From Cacconaster sp033811195 (lineage in GTDB: Bacteria > Bacteroidota > Bacteroidia > Bacteroidales > UBA932), in contig JAPXOZ010000003.1 in assembly GCA_033811195.1 (NCBI GenBank), forward strand, positions 62,001-126,000: DNA of 64,000 nucleotides, written 5' to 3'. The position numbers and the translations under genes are program-made. Positions 44,821 to 54,282 of the stretch are shown here, in pieces (position 1 is the first letter of the stretch; each line of letters opens with the position of its first letter). A model generated the notes under the pieces. That model searched no databases and had not been told where the DNA came from. It worked only from the letters and a program-made list of their open reading frames with translations.

Positions 44821-46293
44821 ATGAAAACAGCAAGAACGGCAAGAATAGTCATTTCAGCCCTTTTTTTTATTGTCATAACTCTTTCATTCATCTCTTTTTC
44901 AGCCGGAAAGTTGCCTTTTTCACCAACGGTGGAGAAATTTCAGTTTGGTCCCGCTCTGATGGCACTTTTTGCGGGAAGCACACTTCCCCTGATATTGCTG
45001 TTGATACTGACGCTGCTACTTGGAAGGGTTTATTGCTCTTTTCTTTGCCCTTTGGGCATCTGGCAGGATATCGTTATCTGGATTGCTGACCGCTTTAAGA
45101 GCAAAAAGAAGCGCCGACATAACTATCGTCCCGCACACAATACACTGAGGTATATCATCCTTGGAGTGGTAGCATCCGCTTTAATAGCCGGTATTTCATA
45201 TCCATTCGCTTTTCTGGATCCCTATTCGATATTCGGCAGAATTGTTACTTCATTTAACCCTTATACTTCATTTACCATTTGGTCATCTGTGGTAGCGCTG
45301 GCATTCTTTTGCCTGGTGACTCTTCTAAGCACCTTTAGAGGTCGTCTCTACTGCAACACCATTTGTCCTGTGGGCTCTTTCCTTGGTTTGGTAAGCAGCC
45401 ACTCTATGTTTCGACTCACTATTGCTGATAAACAGTGTGTGGAATGCTCTCTTTGTGGTAAGAAATGTAAAGCCGAGGCATTGGATTGTGTTACTAAAAC
45501 TATTGATTACTCACGATGTGTGATGTGTTTCGATTGCACAATCTCCTGCAAAAGGAATGCAATAACACTCAAATATGCCTGGGGTCAAACTAAATACGAT
45601 ATTAAAGCTGATAAGAAAACATCAGAAAGTAAGTATAGCCCGGAAAACAATGGTCGCAGAAATGCCTTGATAGCACTCGGTACCCTCGGTTTGGTAGCTC
45701 TATCCAGAAAGTGGGGTTTAAAGTTTCACTCTTCTTCAGTCTTGGATGCTTCAGGTGAGCCCACAGTGCACTTTCTTCCTCCCGGAGCTTTTACTCTGGA
45801 GCATCTAAAGGAGCATTGCACGGCATGTCATGCCTGTGTAGCCGCCTGCCCTTCGAAGATTATTAGGCCTGCTATTACTCAACATGGTATTGATGGCTTC
45901 CTGATGCCGTTTCTATCCTTTGATGAGGATTATTGCCACTTCGACTGCAACAAGTGCTCTAATGTCTGTCCAAATGGTGCATTGATGCCTCTCACACTCA
46001 ATGAAAAACGTTCGGTGAGAATAGGAATGGTCAAGTTCGTTGCCAAAAATTGTCTGGTATTCCGCAATGATCAGGCTTGTGGTAAGTGTGGTGAGGTTTG
46101 TCCCACAGGTGCCATCAAGCTTCAGGAGCACAAGAGGAAACCGGGACTCTTCTACCCAGTTGTCAAGAGTGATTTATGCATAGGTTGTGGGGGATGCACC
46201 AGCGTATGTCCTGCAGAGCCTCTAGCAATGGAGGTTCATGCTATAGAGCGGCAGATACCAATAAATAGGGTTTCTATTTCTGATTCTCTTTAA
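44821..46293 (+). CDS. Membrane polyferredoxin (NapH/NapG-like fusion)
   Basis: This 490-residue membrane Fe-S protein has an N-terminal half resembling NapH/CcoG: about five membrane segments, CX3CP motifs (CSFLCPLG, CNTICPVG), then two clusters in CVECSLCGKKC and CVMCFDCTISC. A further membrane segment after NGRRNALIALG is followed by a NapG-like half with four more cluster motifs (CTACHACVAAC, CNKCSNVC, CGKCGEVC, CIGCGGCTSVC). It should move electrons between the quinone pool or cytosolic ferredoxin and an unknown partner. A TACTTTTG box lies about 30 bases upstream. It is divergent from the cysteine-rich lipoprotein. Its tail overlaps trmD by 20 bases. Confidence 0.88.
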   Translation: MKTARTARIVISALFFIVITLSFISFSAGKLPFSPTVEKFQFGPALMALFAGSTLPLILLLILTLLLGRVYCSFLCPLGIWQDIVIWIADRFKSKKKRRHNYRPAHNTLRYIILGVVASALIAGISYPFAFLDPYSIFGRIVTSFNPYTSFTIWSSVVALAFFCLVTLLSTFRGRLYCNTICPVGSFLGLVSSHSMFRLTIADKQCVECSLCGKKCKAEALDCVTKTIDYSRCVMCFDCTISCKRNAITLKYAWGQTKYDIKADKKTSESKYSPENNGRRNALIALGTLGLVALSRKWGLKFHSSSVLDASGEPTVHFLPPGAFTLEHLKEHCTACHACVAACPSKIIRPAITQHGIDGFLMPFLSFDEDYCHFDCNKCSNVCPNGALMPLTLNEKRSVRIGMVKFVAKNCLVFRNDQACGKCGEVCPTGAIKLQEHKRKPGLFYPVVKSDLCIGCGGCTSVCPAEPLAMEVHAIERQIPINRVSISDSL

Positions 46294-46960
46294 GAAGATG
46301 AGGACGCAGACGGCGGGTGCGCTCTAGTGCCTGCTCCTCCTGCCATGCTTTAATTAGTTTGGGATTTCCGCTTAGCAGTACTTCTGGCACTTTCCATCCA
46401 TTGAATTCAGCCGGTCTTGTATAAATAGGCGGTGCTAGGAGCCCATCCTGGAAAGAATCGGAGAGGGCTGAGGTTTCATCAGTTATCGCGCCGGGCAGCA
46501 ATCTCACAACAGCATCTATGATGATGGCAGCTGGGAGTTCACCACCACTGAGAACATAGTCTCCCACAGAGATTTCGCGGGTTATCAGATGTTCCCTAAT
46601 GCGATGGTCGATGCCTTTATAGTGGCCGCATAGAATGATTATATTTTCTTTGATAGAGAGGGAATTAGCGATTTTCTGGTCAAGAATTTCTCCGTCAGGT
46701 GCGGTATAAATTATTTCGTCGTAATCTCTTTCTCCTTTTAGTTTTTCGATAAGATTGAATACCGGCTCAATCATCATTATCATTCCGGCATCACCTCCGA
46801 AGCCATAATCATCGGTCTGGCGGTAATGTCCCTTGCCATAATCTCGTATGTTGTGGAGATGGATTTCTACAAGCCCTTTTTCCCTCGCTCTTTTGACGAT
46901 AGAGTGGTTAAGCGGGCTTTCAAGGAGTTCCGGTACGACTGAAAGGATATCTATTCTCAT
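46274..46960 (-). CDS. trmD: tRNA (guanine37-N1)-methyltransferase
   Basis: TrmD methylates G37 of tRNAs to keep the reading frame. The 228-residue SPOUT enzyme contains the knot motifs ILCGHYKGIDHRI and VLSGGELPAAIIIDA, and the N-terminal RIDILSVVPELL. ATG 46960 is chosen because homologues start at this MRIDI; a longer frame to 47044 would pass through the promoter region. A TACTTTTG box (46981-46988, minus) lies about 20 bases upstream. rpsP, rimM and rplS, its usual partners, are absent. Confidence 0.94.
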   Translation of the reverse strand: MRIDILSVVPELLESPLNHSIVKRAREKGLVEIHLHNIRDYGKGHYRQTDDYGFGGDAGMIMMIEPVFNLIEKLKGERDYDEIIYTAPDGEILDQKIANSLSIKENIIILCGHYKGIDHRIREHLITREISVGDYVLSGGELPAAIIIDAVVRLLPGAITDETSALSDSFQDGLLAPPIYTRPAEFNGWKVPEVLLSGNPKLIKAWQEEQALERTRRLRPHLLKENQK

Positions 46961-47048
46961 TTTTTTGTACTCTTGTAGTGCAAAAGTAGCATTTATTCCA
47001 CAAATTCCGTTATATTTGCAAGATATAATAATTATATATTTCAATTAC

Positions 47049-49316
47049 ATGAGTGAAGATCTGAAACCAATTGTTCCTGAGCAACAAGTAGAAAAAGCTC
47101 TAGAACAATCTGTTGTAAACGCTGAACAGGTCGCCGAAGATACCGGCGACATATTAAAGGAAGAAATTGTACAACCGGAAAAAGCAGTTAAAGAGGCTCC
47201 AGAAGTAAAAGCCAAAGAGGATACTCCCAAGGCGAAAGCTACTAAAAAGGCTCCTAAGTCTGAGACCCTCGAAGAGGCTCCCAAATCGGAGGTAACTGAA
47301 GAAACTCCCAAAGCGAAAACCACAAAAAAGGCTCCTAAGTCAAAAGTTGCGGAAGAGGCTCCTAAGTCTGAGGCCCTCGAAGAGGCTCCCAAATCGGAGG
47401 TGACTGAAGAAACTCCCAAAGCGAAAACCACAAAAAAGGCTCCTAAGTCAAAAGCTGCGGAAGAGGCTCCAAAGTCTGAGGCCCTCGAAGAGGCTCCCAA
47501 ATCGGAGGTTACTGAAGAAACTCCCAAAGCAGAAGTAGCTCAAGAGGCTCCTGAGGTACCCGATTATTCAGAAATGGGGCTAAAAGAGATTTTGGATGTA
47601 TTCCAGGCGCTTCTTAACAGAGGAGATATGCAGCTGCTTTACAAACACGCAGACTCCATCAAGGCCACATTTTACAAGACTCTCCGCAAGGAGAAGATAG
47701 CAAGTGGCTTTATCGCTCCTTCCGAGGATGTAATAAGCGATGAAACAGAGGGTGGTGAGGTTGTTTCCATTAATCCTTTTGCTGAGGTTGAACGTGGATT
47801 TAAGGAACTTTACAACAATTACCGTACTATGCGAAACGCCTATGCACGCGAGCAAGAGCAGAGTAAGGAACAGAATCTTCAGAAAAAACTAGAGATCATA
47901 GAGCAGATAAAGGCCCTCGTCGATAGACAGAGCCAGGAGGAAATGGGCCAACTTTTTGCTGAATTTGGAGATCTTCAGGCACAATGGCGTGTAACAGGTC
48001 AGGTACCACAGGCACGTATGAGAGACCTTTACGAGTCTTACAGCCACAATGTGGAGGTCTTTTACGATAATGTTAAAATCCACAAGGAGCTCAGGGACCT
48101 CGATTTCAAACGCAATCTTGCTGCAAAAGAGGAACTCTGTGTCAAGGCAGAGGCTCTTGCCGAGACTGAGTATGACAATATTGTTGCAGCATTCAGGGCC
48201 CTGCAGAAACTCCATGAGGAGTGGAAGGAAATAGGTCCTGTTGGAAAAGAGTATAGGGAAAGTATCTGGGAGAGGTTTAAGGAAGCAACTGCTATAATCA
48301 ATAAGAAACATCAAGCATATTTCGACTCTTTGAAACAAAGCCAAAGGGAGAATTTTGAGGCCAAAAGTGCCCTTTGTGAGGAGGTAGAAAAGATTGTTGC
48401 CATGGAAATCTCAGATTCAAGAACCTGGAACAAGATGACTAAAAACGTTGAAGCAATTCAGGCAAAATGGAAGGCCATAGGTTTCGCCTCCAAGAAGGAC
48501 AACGTTAGGGTATATGAGCGTTTCCGCGCTGCCTGTGACCAGTTCTTTGAGGCAAAGAAAGCATATTACTCCCAGCTTAAAGAGCAGATGCAGGAGAATC
48601 TTAGGCTTAAAATAGATCTTTGCGAAAAGGCTGAGGCTGTTCAGCACAGTGAAGAGTGGAGGAAGACTACAGATTATTTGATTGATCTTCAGAAACAGTG
48701 GAAAGAGATCGGTCCCGTCTCCCGCAAGCGCACTGATCAGGTGTGGAAACGTTTCCGCGCTGCTTGTGATATATTCTTCAACAACAAGGAGAAACATTTT
48801 GGTAAACAAGAAGCACAGTACGAAGCTAACCGCCAACTCAAACTTGCACTTATCGAGGAAATCAAGGTATTTGAACTATCCGATAACAAAGTAGATAATT
48901 TTGAGGCTCTGAAAGCATTCCAAAGTAGATGGAACGAGATAGGTTTTGTTCCTTTAAAGGAGAAGAATAAACTCCAAGAAGCATTCAAGAGAGCTCTAGA
49001 TTCAAAGTTTGATGAGGTTAGGGCTCAGAATGATGACTATCGTCCTAGATATGGAAAATATTCTTCCGATGCCAATCTAAGCAGGGCTGAGAGAGGTCTC
49101 CGCACAGAAAGGGACCGTCTTATACAGAAATATGTCAAGAAGGAACAGGATATTGCCACATGGGAAAACAATATGGGCTTTTTCTCCAAGACTAAAAATG
49201 CTGAGACCTACCTCGCTAAGATGAGGAAAGAGATCGAAGTTGCCCGTGAAGAGCTAGCGGAGCTTGAGGAGAAGATCAAAGCAATTGATTCACAATTCGA
49301 GCAAAGAGATGAGTAA
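47049..49316 (+). CDS. DUF349-domain coiled-coil protein with KAPE repeats
   Basis: This 755-residue cytosolic protein has an acidic/lysine-rich N-terminal region (1-175) containing tandem 36-residue repeats with APKSE and TPKAK units, then a long helical region with five or more DUF349 repeats; each shows the W-K-x-I-G-x-V/A core (WKEIGPVGKEY, WKAIGFASKK, WKEIGPVSRKR, WNEIGFVPLKE). DUF349 proteins are linked to ribosome or recombination control in some bacteria, but the function here is unknown. ATG 47049 is chosen; a TATATTTG box lies at 47011-47018. The stop overlaps the yidC start by 8 bases (ATGAGTAA), implying coupled translation. Confidence 0.85.
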   Translation: MSEDLKPIVPEQQVEKALEQSVVNAEQVAEDTGDILKEEIVQPEKAVKEAPEVKAKEDTPKAKATKKAPKSETLEEAPKSEVTEETPKAKTTKKAPKSKVAEEAPKSEALEEAPKSEVTEETPKAKTTKKAPKSKAAEEAPKSEALEEAPKSEVTEETPKAEVAQEAPEVPDYSEMGLKEILDVFQALLNRGDMQLLYKHADSIKATFYKTLRKEKIASGFIAPSEDVISDETEGGEVVSINPFAEVERGFKELYNNYRTMRNAYAREQEQSKEQNLQKKLEIIEQIKALVDRQSQEEMGQLFAEFGDLQAQWRVTGQVPQARMRDLYESYSHNVEVFYDNVKIHKELRDLDFKRNLAAKEELCVKAEALAETEYDNIVAAFRALQKLHEEWKEIGPVGKEYRESIWERFKEATAIINKKHQAYFDSLKQSQRENFEAKSALCEEVEKIVAMEISDSRTWNKMTKNVEAIQAKWKAIGFASKKDNVRVYERFRAACDQFFEAKKAYYSQLKEQMQENLRLKIDLCEKAEAVQHSEEWRKTTDYLIDLQKQWKEIGPVSRKRTDQVWKRFRAACDIFFNNKEKHFGKQEAQYEANRQLKLALIEEIKVFELSDNKVDNFEALKAFQSRWNEIGFVPLKEKNKLQEAFKRALDSKFDEVRAQNDDYRPRYGKYSSDANLSRAERGLRTERDRLIQKYVKKEQDIATWENNMGFFSKTKNAETYLAKMRKEIEVAREELAELEEKIKAIDSQFEQRDE
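47274..47535 (+). repeat. 108-bp in-frame tandem repeats within DUF349 gene
   Basis: Copies begin with GAGGCTCCCAAATCGGAGG at 47274, 47382 and 47490, spaced by exactly 108 bases (36 codons). About 2.4 near-identical copies are present, with more degenerate units upstream from 47209. The high DNA identity points to recent expansion or ongoing copy-number change of a disordered, alternating acidic/basic linker. Confidence 0.9.
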
Positions 49317-51180
49317 GGGAGAAAACAGAAGTACTATCATTGGATTTGCCCTTATCGGCATAATATTACTACTCTTCAGTTGGTACAACAACAAGCAGTT
49401 TGAGAAACAGCAACAAGAGAGATACATAGCAGATTCGACTGCAGCAGCTCGCGCTCTCGAAAGTGCTCGCATGGATACCACATATCATGCAGCAGATGAG
49501 GAAGTGCAGATGCCCGGTCAGGAACTGCCGATGTATATGGATTCCACATTACATTTCGCCAGTCTGGCGGATGCTGAGTATTACACCCTTGAGAATGACA
49601 AAATAAGGCTCATCATTTCATCCAGAGGGGCACAACCAGCGGAGGTGGAGATCAAGAATTATTACACATACGATAGCTCTGCTTTGATTCTGATTAGGGA
49701 TGGAAAGAGTTCATTCGAGTATGAGATTAATACCAATCAATGGATTAACACAGGTGATCTGACTTTTACTTTGATTTCGCAGAGTGAGAGCAACGTAATC
49801 CTCCGTCTCTATTTCGCAGCACAATCCTACATCGAAGCGGTTTATTCCCTTGCAGATGAGAGCTACTTGGTGGATTACAATCTCCGATTTGTAAATATGG
49901 ATGGCATACTCGATAGACGTACCAATCAAGTGCGTCTTAACTGGAACGCCGATATTCCACATCTTGAGAAGGGCTACAAAAATGAGAAAAACTATTCTGC
50001 TATTGCTTACCGTTTTGCAGGGACCAATGATGTCAAGAATCTTGGTATGAGAAAAGACTCAGCCAAAGAGTCATTTCCGGCCAGTCTCCGCTGGTTTGGT
50101 TTTCGGCAGCAGTTTTTCTCTGCTATACTCGTTGCTGAGAATAATTTTGTAGGAGGCACTCTTGAAAATAAGTTTTATGCAGAAGATATAGCGATCTCTT
50201 CAGGCGACTTGATGCGCTCTTCAGCTGAAATGGTGCTTGATTTAGATACCCAAAGCAAAGATTTTTCCATTCCATTCAAGTTCTATTTTGGCCCCAACCA
50301 CTATCCGACACTCAAGAGCTATGACGAAGGTTTCGAAAAGGTGATTCCTCTCGGAGGTAAGATTATTGGACCTATCAATCGCTACATTATCATTCCGGTA
50401 TTCAACTGGCTGAGCAAATATATCGCTAGTTATGGTCTTATTATTCTTATTCTTACCATTTTAATCAAGCTGGTGATCTCTCCTTTGACACTGAAGTCAT
50501 ACAAATCTTCAGCGAAGATGAAGGTTCTCCAGCCCGAAATACAGAAGATCAATGAGAGATATCCAAAGCAAGAAGATGCGATGAAGAAGCAGCAGGCCAC
50601 CATGGACCTCTACAAAAGGGCTGGTGTCAACATGTTCGGAGGATGTCTTCCGATGTTGTTGCAGTTCCCGATTCTCTTTGCGATGTTCCGTTTCTTCCCA
50701 GCTTCTTTCGAGTTGAGACAACAAAAATTCTTATGGGCAGATGACCTAAGTGGATATGACTCAATACTTGATTTCGGATTCAATATTCCCCTCTACGGTG
50801 ACCATATCTCTCTTTTTGCACTCCTCATGGGTGTATCAATGTTTTTCTATTCAAAGTTGACGATGACACAGATGGCGGATAACCAGCAGATGCCGGGAAT
50901 GAAGTTTATGCAGACTTGGTTTATGCCTATCTTTATGGTCATGATTTGTAACAACTTCTCTGCAGGATTGAGTTACTATTACATGCTATCTAACCTTATA
51001 ACTATCATTCAGACTTTAGTTATAAGGAAATGGTTTGTCAACGAGAAAAAGCTCCGTGCTCAGATTCAGCAGAGAGCCAGCAGTAAAGAGCCACCGAAGA
51101 AATCCAAGTTCAGGCAGCGTCTTGATGAAGCATACAAGATCCAGCAGGAGCAAATGAGACAACAGCAAAAACGCAAATGA
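49309..51180 (+). CDS. yidC: Membrane protein insertase YidC
   Basis: YidC inserts and folds inner-membrane proteins with or without SecYEG. The 623-residue protein has an N-terminal membrane anchor (about 10-27), a large periplasmic beta-domain, and the conserved 60KD_IMP core with five membrane segments near residues 355-590, including KLVISPLTLKSYKSSAKM with the hydrophilic-groove Arg/Lys region. The tail is rich in K and Q. ATG 49309 overlaps the end of the DUF349 gene, and the stop overlaps the next start (ATGA), so three genes form one tight unit. Confidence 0.95.
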   Translation: MSKGENRSTIIGFALIGIILLLFSWYNNKQFEKQQQERYIADSTAAARALESARMDTTYHAADEEVQMPGQELPMYMDSTLHFASLADAEYYTLENDKIRLIISSRGAQPAEVEIKNYYTYDSSALILIRDGKSSFEYEINTNQWINTGDLTFTLISQSESNVILRLYFAAQSYIEAVYSLADESYLVDYNLRFVNMDGILDRRTNQVRLNWNADIPHLEKGYKNEKNYSAIAYRFAGTNDVKNLGMRKDSAKESFPASLRWFGFRQQFFSAILVAENNFVGGTLENKFYAEDIAISSGDLMRSSAEMVLDLDTQSKDFSIPFKFYFGPNHYPTLKSYDEGFEKVIPLGGKIIGPINRYIIIPVFNWLSKYIASYGLIILILTILIKLVISPLTLKSYKSSAKMKVLQPEIQKINERYPKQEDAMKKQQATMDLYKRAGVNMFGGCLPMLLQFPILFAMFRFFPASFELRQQKFLWADDLSGYDSILDFGFNIPLYGDHISLFALLMGVSMFFYSKLTMTQMADNQQMPGMKFMQTWFMPIFMVMICNNFSAGLSYYYMLSNLITIIQTLVIRKWFVNEKKLRAQIQQRASSKEPPKKSKFRQRLDEAYKIQQEQMRQQQKRK

Positions 51181-51827
51181 TGACTATCAGTGAGAGAATA
51201 GAGACTATTTTGAGCCAATTGCCATCTTCTGTAAAGTTGGTGGCAGTCTCCAAACTCCACTCTGTTCCGGATATTCTTGAGGCATATGCTGCAGGTCAGC
51301 GTGCATTTGGTGAAAGCCGTCCCCAGGAAATGGCTGCCAAGGTGCCCTTGCTGCCCGACGACATAGAATGGCATTTTATCGGCCCTTTGCAGAGTAATAA
51401 GATTAAAATGATCTTGCCCCATGTATCACTTATCCATTCGGTGGATTCTGAACGTCTTCTGGCGAGGATAGATCGTCAGGCTGCCCATTCTGGTAGGATA
51501 GTAGATTGTCTGATACAGTTCCATATTGCCATGGAGGAGACTAAACAGGGTTTTCCTGTGCAGGAAGCTTTGGAACAGGTGCCTCTCTTCCGTGAAAAGT
51601 ATCCGAATGTGCGTATTCGCGGTTTGATGGGAATGGCCTCTTTCGTAGATGATATGGAGCAGGTGAGGGGGGAATTCCGCACTTTAAAATCGGCTTTTGA
51701 CAAGCTGAAACCGGAATTTCCACACTTTGATATTCTATCTATGGGTATGTCACAGGATTGGCCAATTGCAGTTGAAGAGGGTGCTACAATTGTACGAATA
51801 GGCAGCACTATTTTTGGTTCCTGTTGA
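51177..51827 (+). CDS. PLP homeostasis protein (YggS family)
   Basis: This 216-residue PLP-binding protein of the YggS/PLPBP family keeps the free pyridoxal phosphate level steady and affects amino-acid pools. The cofactor Lys26 lies in LVAVSKLHSV; the GESRPQE, WHFIGPLQSNK, GLMGM and LSMGMSQDWP motifs are all present. It begins within the yidC stop codon, so translation is coupled. Length is slightly shorter than the usual 225-235 residues. Confidence 0.94.
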   Translation: MMTISERIETILSQLPSSVKLVAVSKLHSVPDILEAYAAGQRAFGESRPQEMAAKVPLLPDDIEWHFIGPLQSNKIKMILPHVSLIHSVDSERLLARIDRQAAHSGRIVDCLIQFHIAMEETKQGFPVQEALEQVPLFREKYPNVRIRGLMGMASFVDDMEQVRGEFRTLKSAFDKLKPEFPHFDILSMGMSQDWPIAVEEGATIVRIGSTIFGSC

Positions 51828-51829
51828 AA

Positions 51830-51860
51830 TTGATATTCTGAAATAATATCTTTAATTTTG
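51830..51860 (+). promoter_or_regulatory. Promoter of gpsA (TTG-N20-TAATTTTG)
   Basis: TTG (51830-51832) and TAATTTTG (51853-51860) are spaced by 20 bases and begin just after the previous stop codon. Predicted initiation near 51865 gives a leader of about 27 bases before gpsA. Confidence 0.7.
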
Positions 51861-51891
51861 TAGATTACGTGACTATTAAATGTGATTTGCA

Positions 51892-52908
51892 ATGCATACG
51901 GATTTGATAGGAAAAGATCTGAGGTATGGTCTCATCGGTAGTGGCAGTTGGGCAACTGCACTTGTCAAAGTATTGTCAGACACGGGCAATAGAGTCAACT
52001 GGTACATTCGAAATTCAGATAATATCGATTTCATAAAGGAATTTGGCCGCAACCGTTCCTATCTACGTTCTGCAGCATTAAAAAAGGATATGCTGGAGAT
52101 GAGCGATGACATCAACGAGGTTGTTATCAATTCAGATGCTGTGATTTTCTGTATCCCCTCAGCATATTTTCTAGTCCAGATAAAGCCACTTGACAAGGAA
52201 CTTCTTAGTGATAAGATCATCATATCAGCCACCAAAGGATTTGTATCAAACGATCATTTTACGGTAGCGGAGTATTTTCACAGAGTAATAGGCATACCTT
52301 TCGACAGGATTGTAGTCTTGAGTGGCCCTACGCATGCCGAAGAGGTGGCTATGGAAAAGTTGTCCTACCTTACATTTGCAAGCAAGCATATCGAAGTTTC
52401 GAGCAAGGTGGGCGAATCTTTCTCATCACACTATGTGAAGATTGTTTGCAGTACTGATATATATGGTGTGGAATATTCTGCTGCAATGAAGAATGTCTAT
52501 GCCGTTGCTGTTGGTCTTTGCCACTCCCTAGGCTACGGTGATAACTTCATTTCTGTCCTAGTGACCGGAGCCTATAATGAGATGGTGCGTTTTCTCAACT
52601 CAACCCATCCTGATTCCAGTCGTATTCCTTCACGTTCCGCCTATCTTGGCGATCTGCTTGTGACCTGTTATTCACAATTCAGTCGCAACCGCACCTTCGG
52701 AGGGATGATTGGCAAAGGTTACTCTGTGGTCTCGGCCCATACTGAGATGAACATGGTGGCGGAGGGCTATTATGCTACCAGATGTATGTATGAGATTTCA
52801 AATAGGCTCAGTGTTGAGCTTCCTATCGTAAGCGCGATGTACCAGATTCTCTATGAAGAGAAAAGTCCCCATTATGTGGTGAATCATCTAGCCTCAATTC
52901 TCCAGTAA
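51892..52908 (+). CDS. gpsA: Glycerol-3-phosphate dehydrogenase [NAD(P)+]
   Basis: GpsA reduces dihydroxyacetone phosphate to sn-glycerol-3-phosphate, the backbone for phospholipids. The 338-residue protein has the nucleotide motif GSGSWATAL, the SGPTHAEEVA segment, catalytic Lys in EYSAAMKNVYAVAVG and GDLLVTCYSQFSRNRTFG. Its own promoter is present. pgi follows after 26 bases, probably on the same transcript. Confidence 0.95.
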   Translation: MHTDLIGKDLRYGLIGSGSWATALVKVLSDTGNRVNWYIRNSDNIDFIKEFGRNRSYLRSAALKKDMLEMSDDINEVVINSDAVIFCIPSAYFLVQIKPLDKELLSDKIIISATKGFVSNDHFTVAEYFHRVIGIPFDRIVVLSGPTHAEEVAMEKLSYLTFASKHIEVSSKVGESFSSHYVKIVCSTDIYGVEYSAAMKNVYAVAVGLCHSLGYGDNFISVLVTGAYNEMVRFLNSTHPDSSRIPSRSAYLGDLLVTCYSQFSRNRTFGGMIGKGYSVVSAHTEMNMVAEGYYATRCMYEISNRLSVELPIVSAMYQILYEEKSPHYVVNHLASILQ

Positions 52909-52934
52909 ACCAACAGTACAAAATAGACAATATC

Positions 52935-54266
52935 ATGATAAATGTAGATTTGAAAGGGTGTTCAAGCTTTGTGAATGAAGAGCAGTTTGATAATTTTACT
53001 GCCAGAGCGCTTGAAGCTTTATCCATACTCGATACCGGCACCGGTGCTGGAAATGAATTTCTCGGGTGGAACCGACTTCCTTCGGAAATTACGCCGGAAA
53101 TAATAGAGGATTATCTATCTGTTGTTGACAAATGGATTGAAATGGAGATAAATCTGATAGTTGTCATAGGTATAGGTGGGTCATATCTTGGAGCAAAAGC
53201 TGCTATCGAAGCACTCTCACACTCTTTCCACCAAATGGGTCCATCCCGCGGTCCCAAGATAGTTTTTGCAGGTCACAATCTTTCTGAAGAGTATATTGCT
53301 GAATTGATGGATGTGGTTTCAGTCAAGAATCTTGCCTGTGTTGTGATTTCCAAGTCGGGTACAACTACGGAGCCGGCTGTAGTTTTCCGTTTGATCAAGA
53401 ATTATATTGAAGAAACATATGGCCCTCAAGGGGCTCGCAAAAGGATTATTGCAATTACAGATAAGGAACGTGGAGCACTTAGGTTACTCTCCAATCAAGA
53501 GGGTTACAAGACTTTTGTTATCGAAGAGAGCGTAGGGGGCCGTTTTTCCGTATTGACAGCGGTAGGATTGCTGCCTATAGCACTTGCCGGATTTGATATC
53601 GCGGAAATGGTAAGGGGAGCCGCCGATATGCAGAGTATATGCAGTAAGCCGATAAAGGAGAACCCCGCTGTCCGTTATGCAGCCATGCGTAATGCACTTT
53701 ATAACAGTGGAAAAAAAATCGAACTTCTTGTTGGATTTCACCCAAAATTTCACTATGTTAGCGAATGGTGGAAGCAGCTCTTTGGTGAGAGTGAAGGTAA
53801 GGGTGGCAAGGGTATATTTCCGGCATCGGTAAATTTTACCACTGATCTACATTCTCTGGGACAATATATACAGGATGGAGAGCGCATCCTTTTTGAGACC
53901 TTTGTGGATGTGCGCACAATTCGTCGGAAAGTGGAAATCAGTTACGATAAGCAGAACCTTGACGGGCTCAATTATCTTGCAGGTAAGAATGTTGAATTTT
54001 GTAATAAGATGGCTCAACAGGGTACCATGTTAGCCCACAATGACGGTGGAGTGCCCACTATGGAAATCTCCATAGAAATGATTGACGAATACTGTCTCGG
54101 CCAGCTTTTTTACTTTTTTGAAAAAGCCTGTGGCATAAGTGCCTACATGCTTGGTGTAAATCCTTTTGATCAGCCGGGAGTTGAGGATTACAAGAAAAAT
54201 ATGTTTGCTCTTCTAGGCAAGCCGGGGTATGAGCAGCAGGGTGAAGAGCTCCGCAAACGACTTTGA
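52935..54266 (+). CDS. pgi: Glucose-6-phosphate isomerase
   Basis: Pgi interconverts glucose-6-P and fructose-6-P. The 443-residue protein is of the shorter Firmicutes/Bacteroidetes type. It shows GIGGSYLGAKAAIEAL, the SKSGTTTEPA phosphate loop, GGRFSVLTAVGLLP, the catalytic Glu in KQLFGESEGK and a C-terminal catalytic Lys region near QPGVEDYKKNM. It is preceded by gpsA and followed after 16 bases by the isoaspartyl peptidase gene. Confidence 0.96.
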   Translation: MINVDLKGCSSFVNEEQFDNFTARALEALSILDTGTGAGNEFLGWNRLPSEITPEIIEDYLSVVDKWIEMEINLIVVIGIGGSYLGAKAAIEALSHSFHQMGPSRGPKIVFAGHNLSEEYIAELMDVVSVKNLACVVISKSGTTTEPAVVFRLIKNYIEETYGPQGARKRIIAITDKERGALRLLSNQEGYKTFVIEESVGGRFSVLTAVGLLPIALAGFDIAEMVRGAADMQSICSKPIKENPAVRYAAMRNALYNSGKKIELLVGFHPKFHYVSEWWKQLFGESEGKGGKGIFPASVNFTTDLHSLGQYIQDGERILFETFVDVRTIRRKVEISYDKQNLDGLNYLAGKNVEFCNKMAQQGTMLAHNDGGVPTMEISIEMIDEYCLGQLFYFFEKACGISAYMLGVNPFDQPGVEDYKKNMFALLGKPGYEQQGEELRKRL

Positions 54267-54282
54267 CACACATTCTATAATT

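Noticed and set aside
45650..45690. Twin-arginine signal in the polyferredoxin
   Set aside because: The RR pair is internal, before a membrane segment, and lacks the S-R-R-x-F-L-K context.
47045..47527. Minus-strand repetitive open frame
   Set aside because: It is the antisense shadow of the 108-bp repeats in the DUF349 gene.
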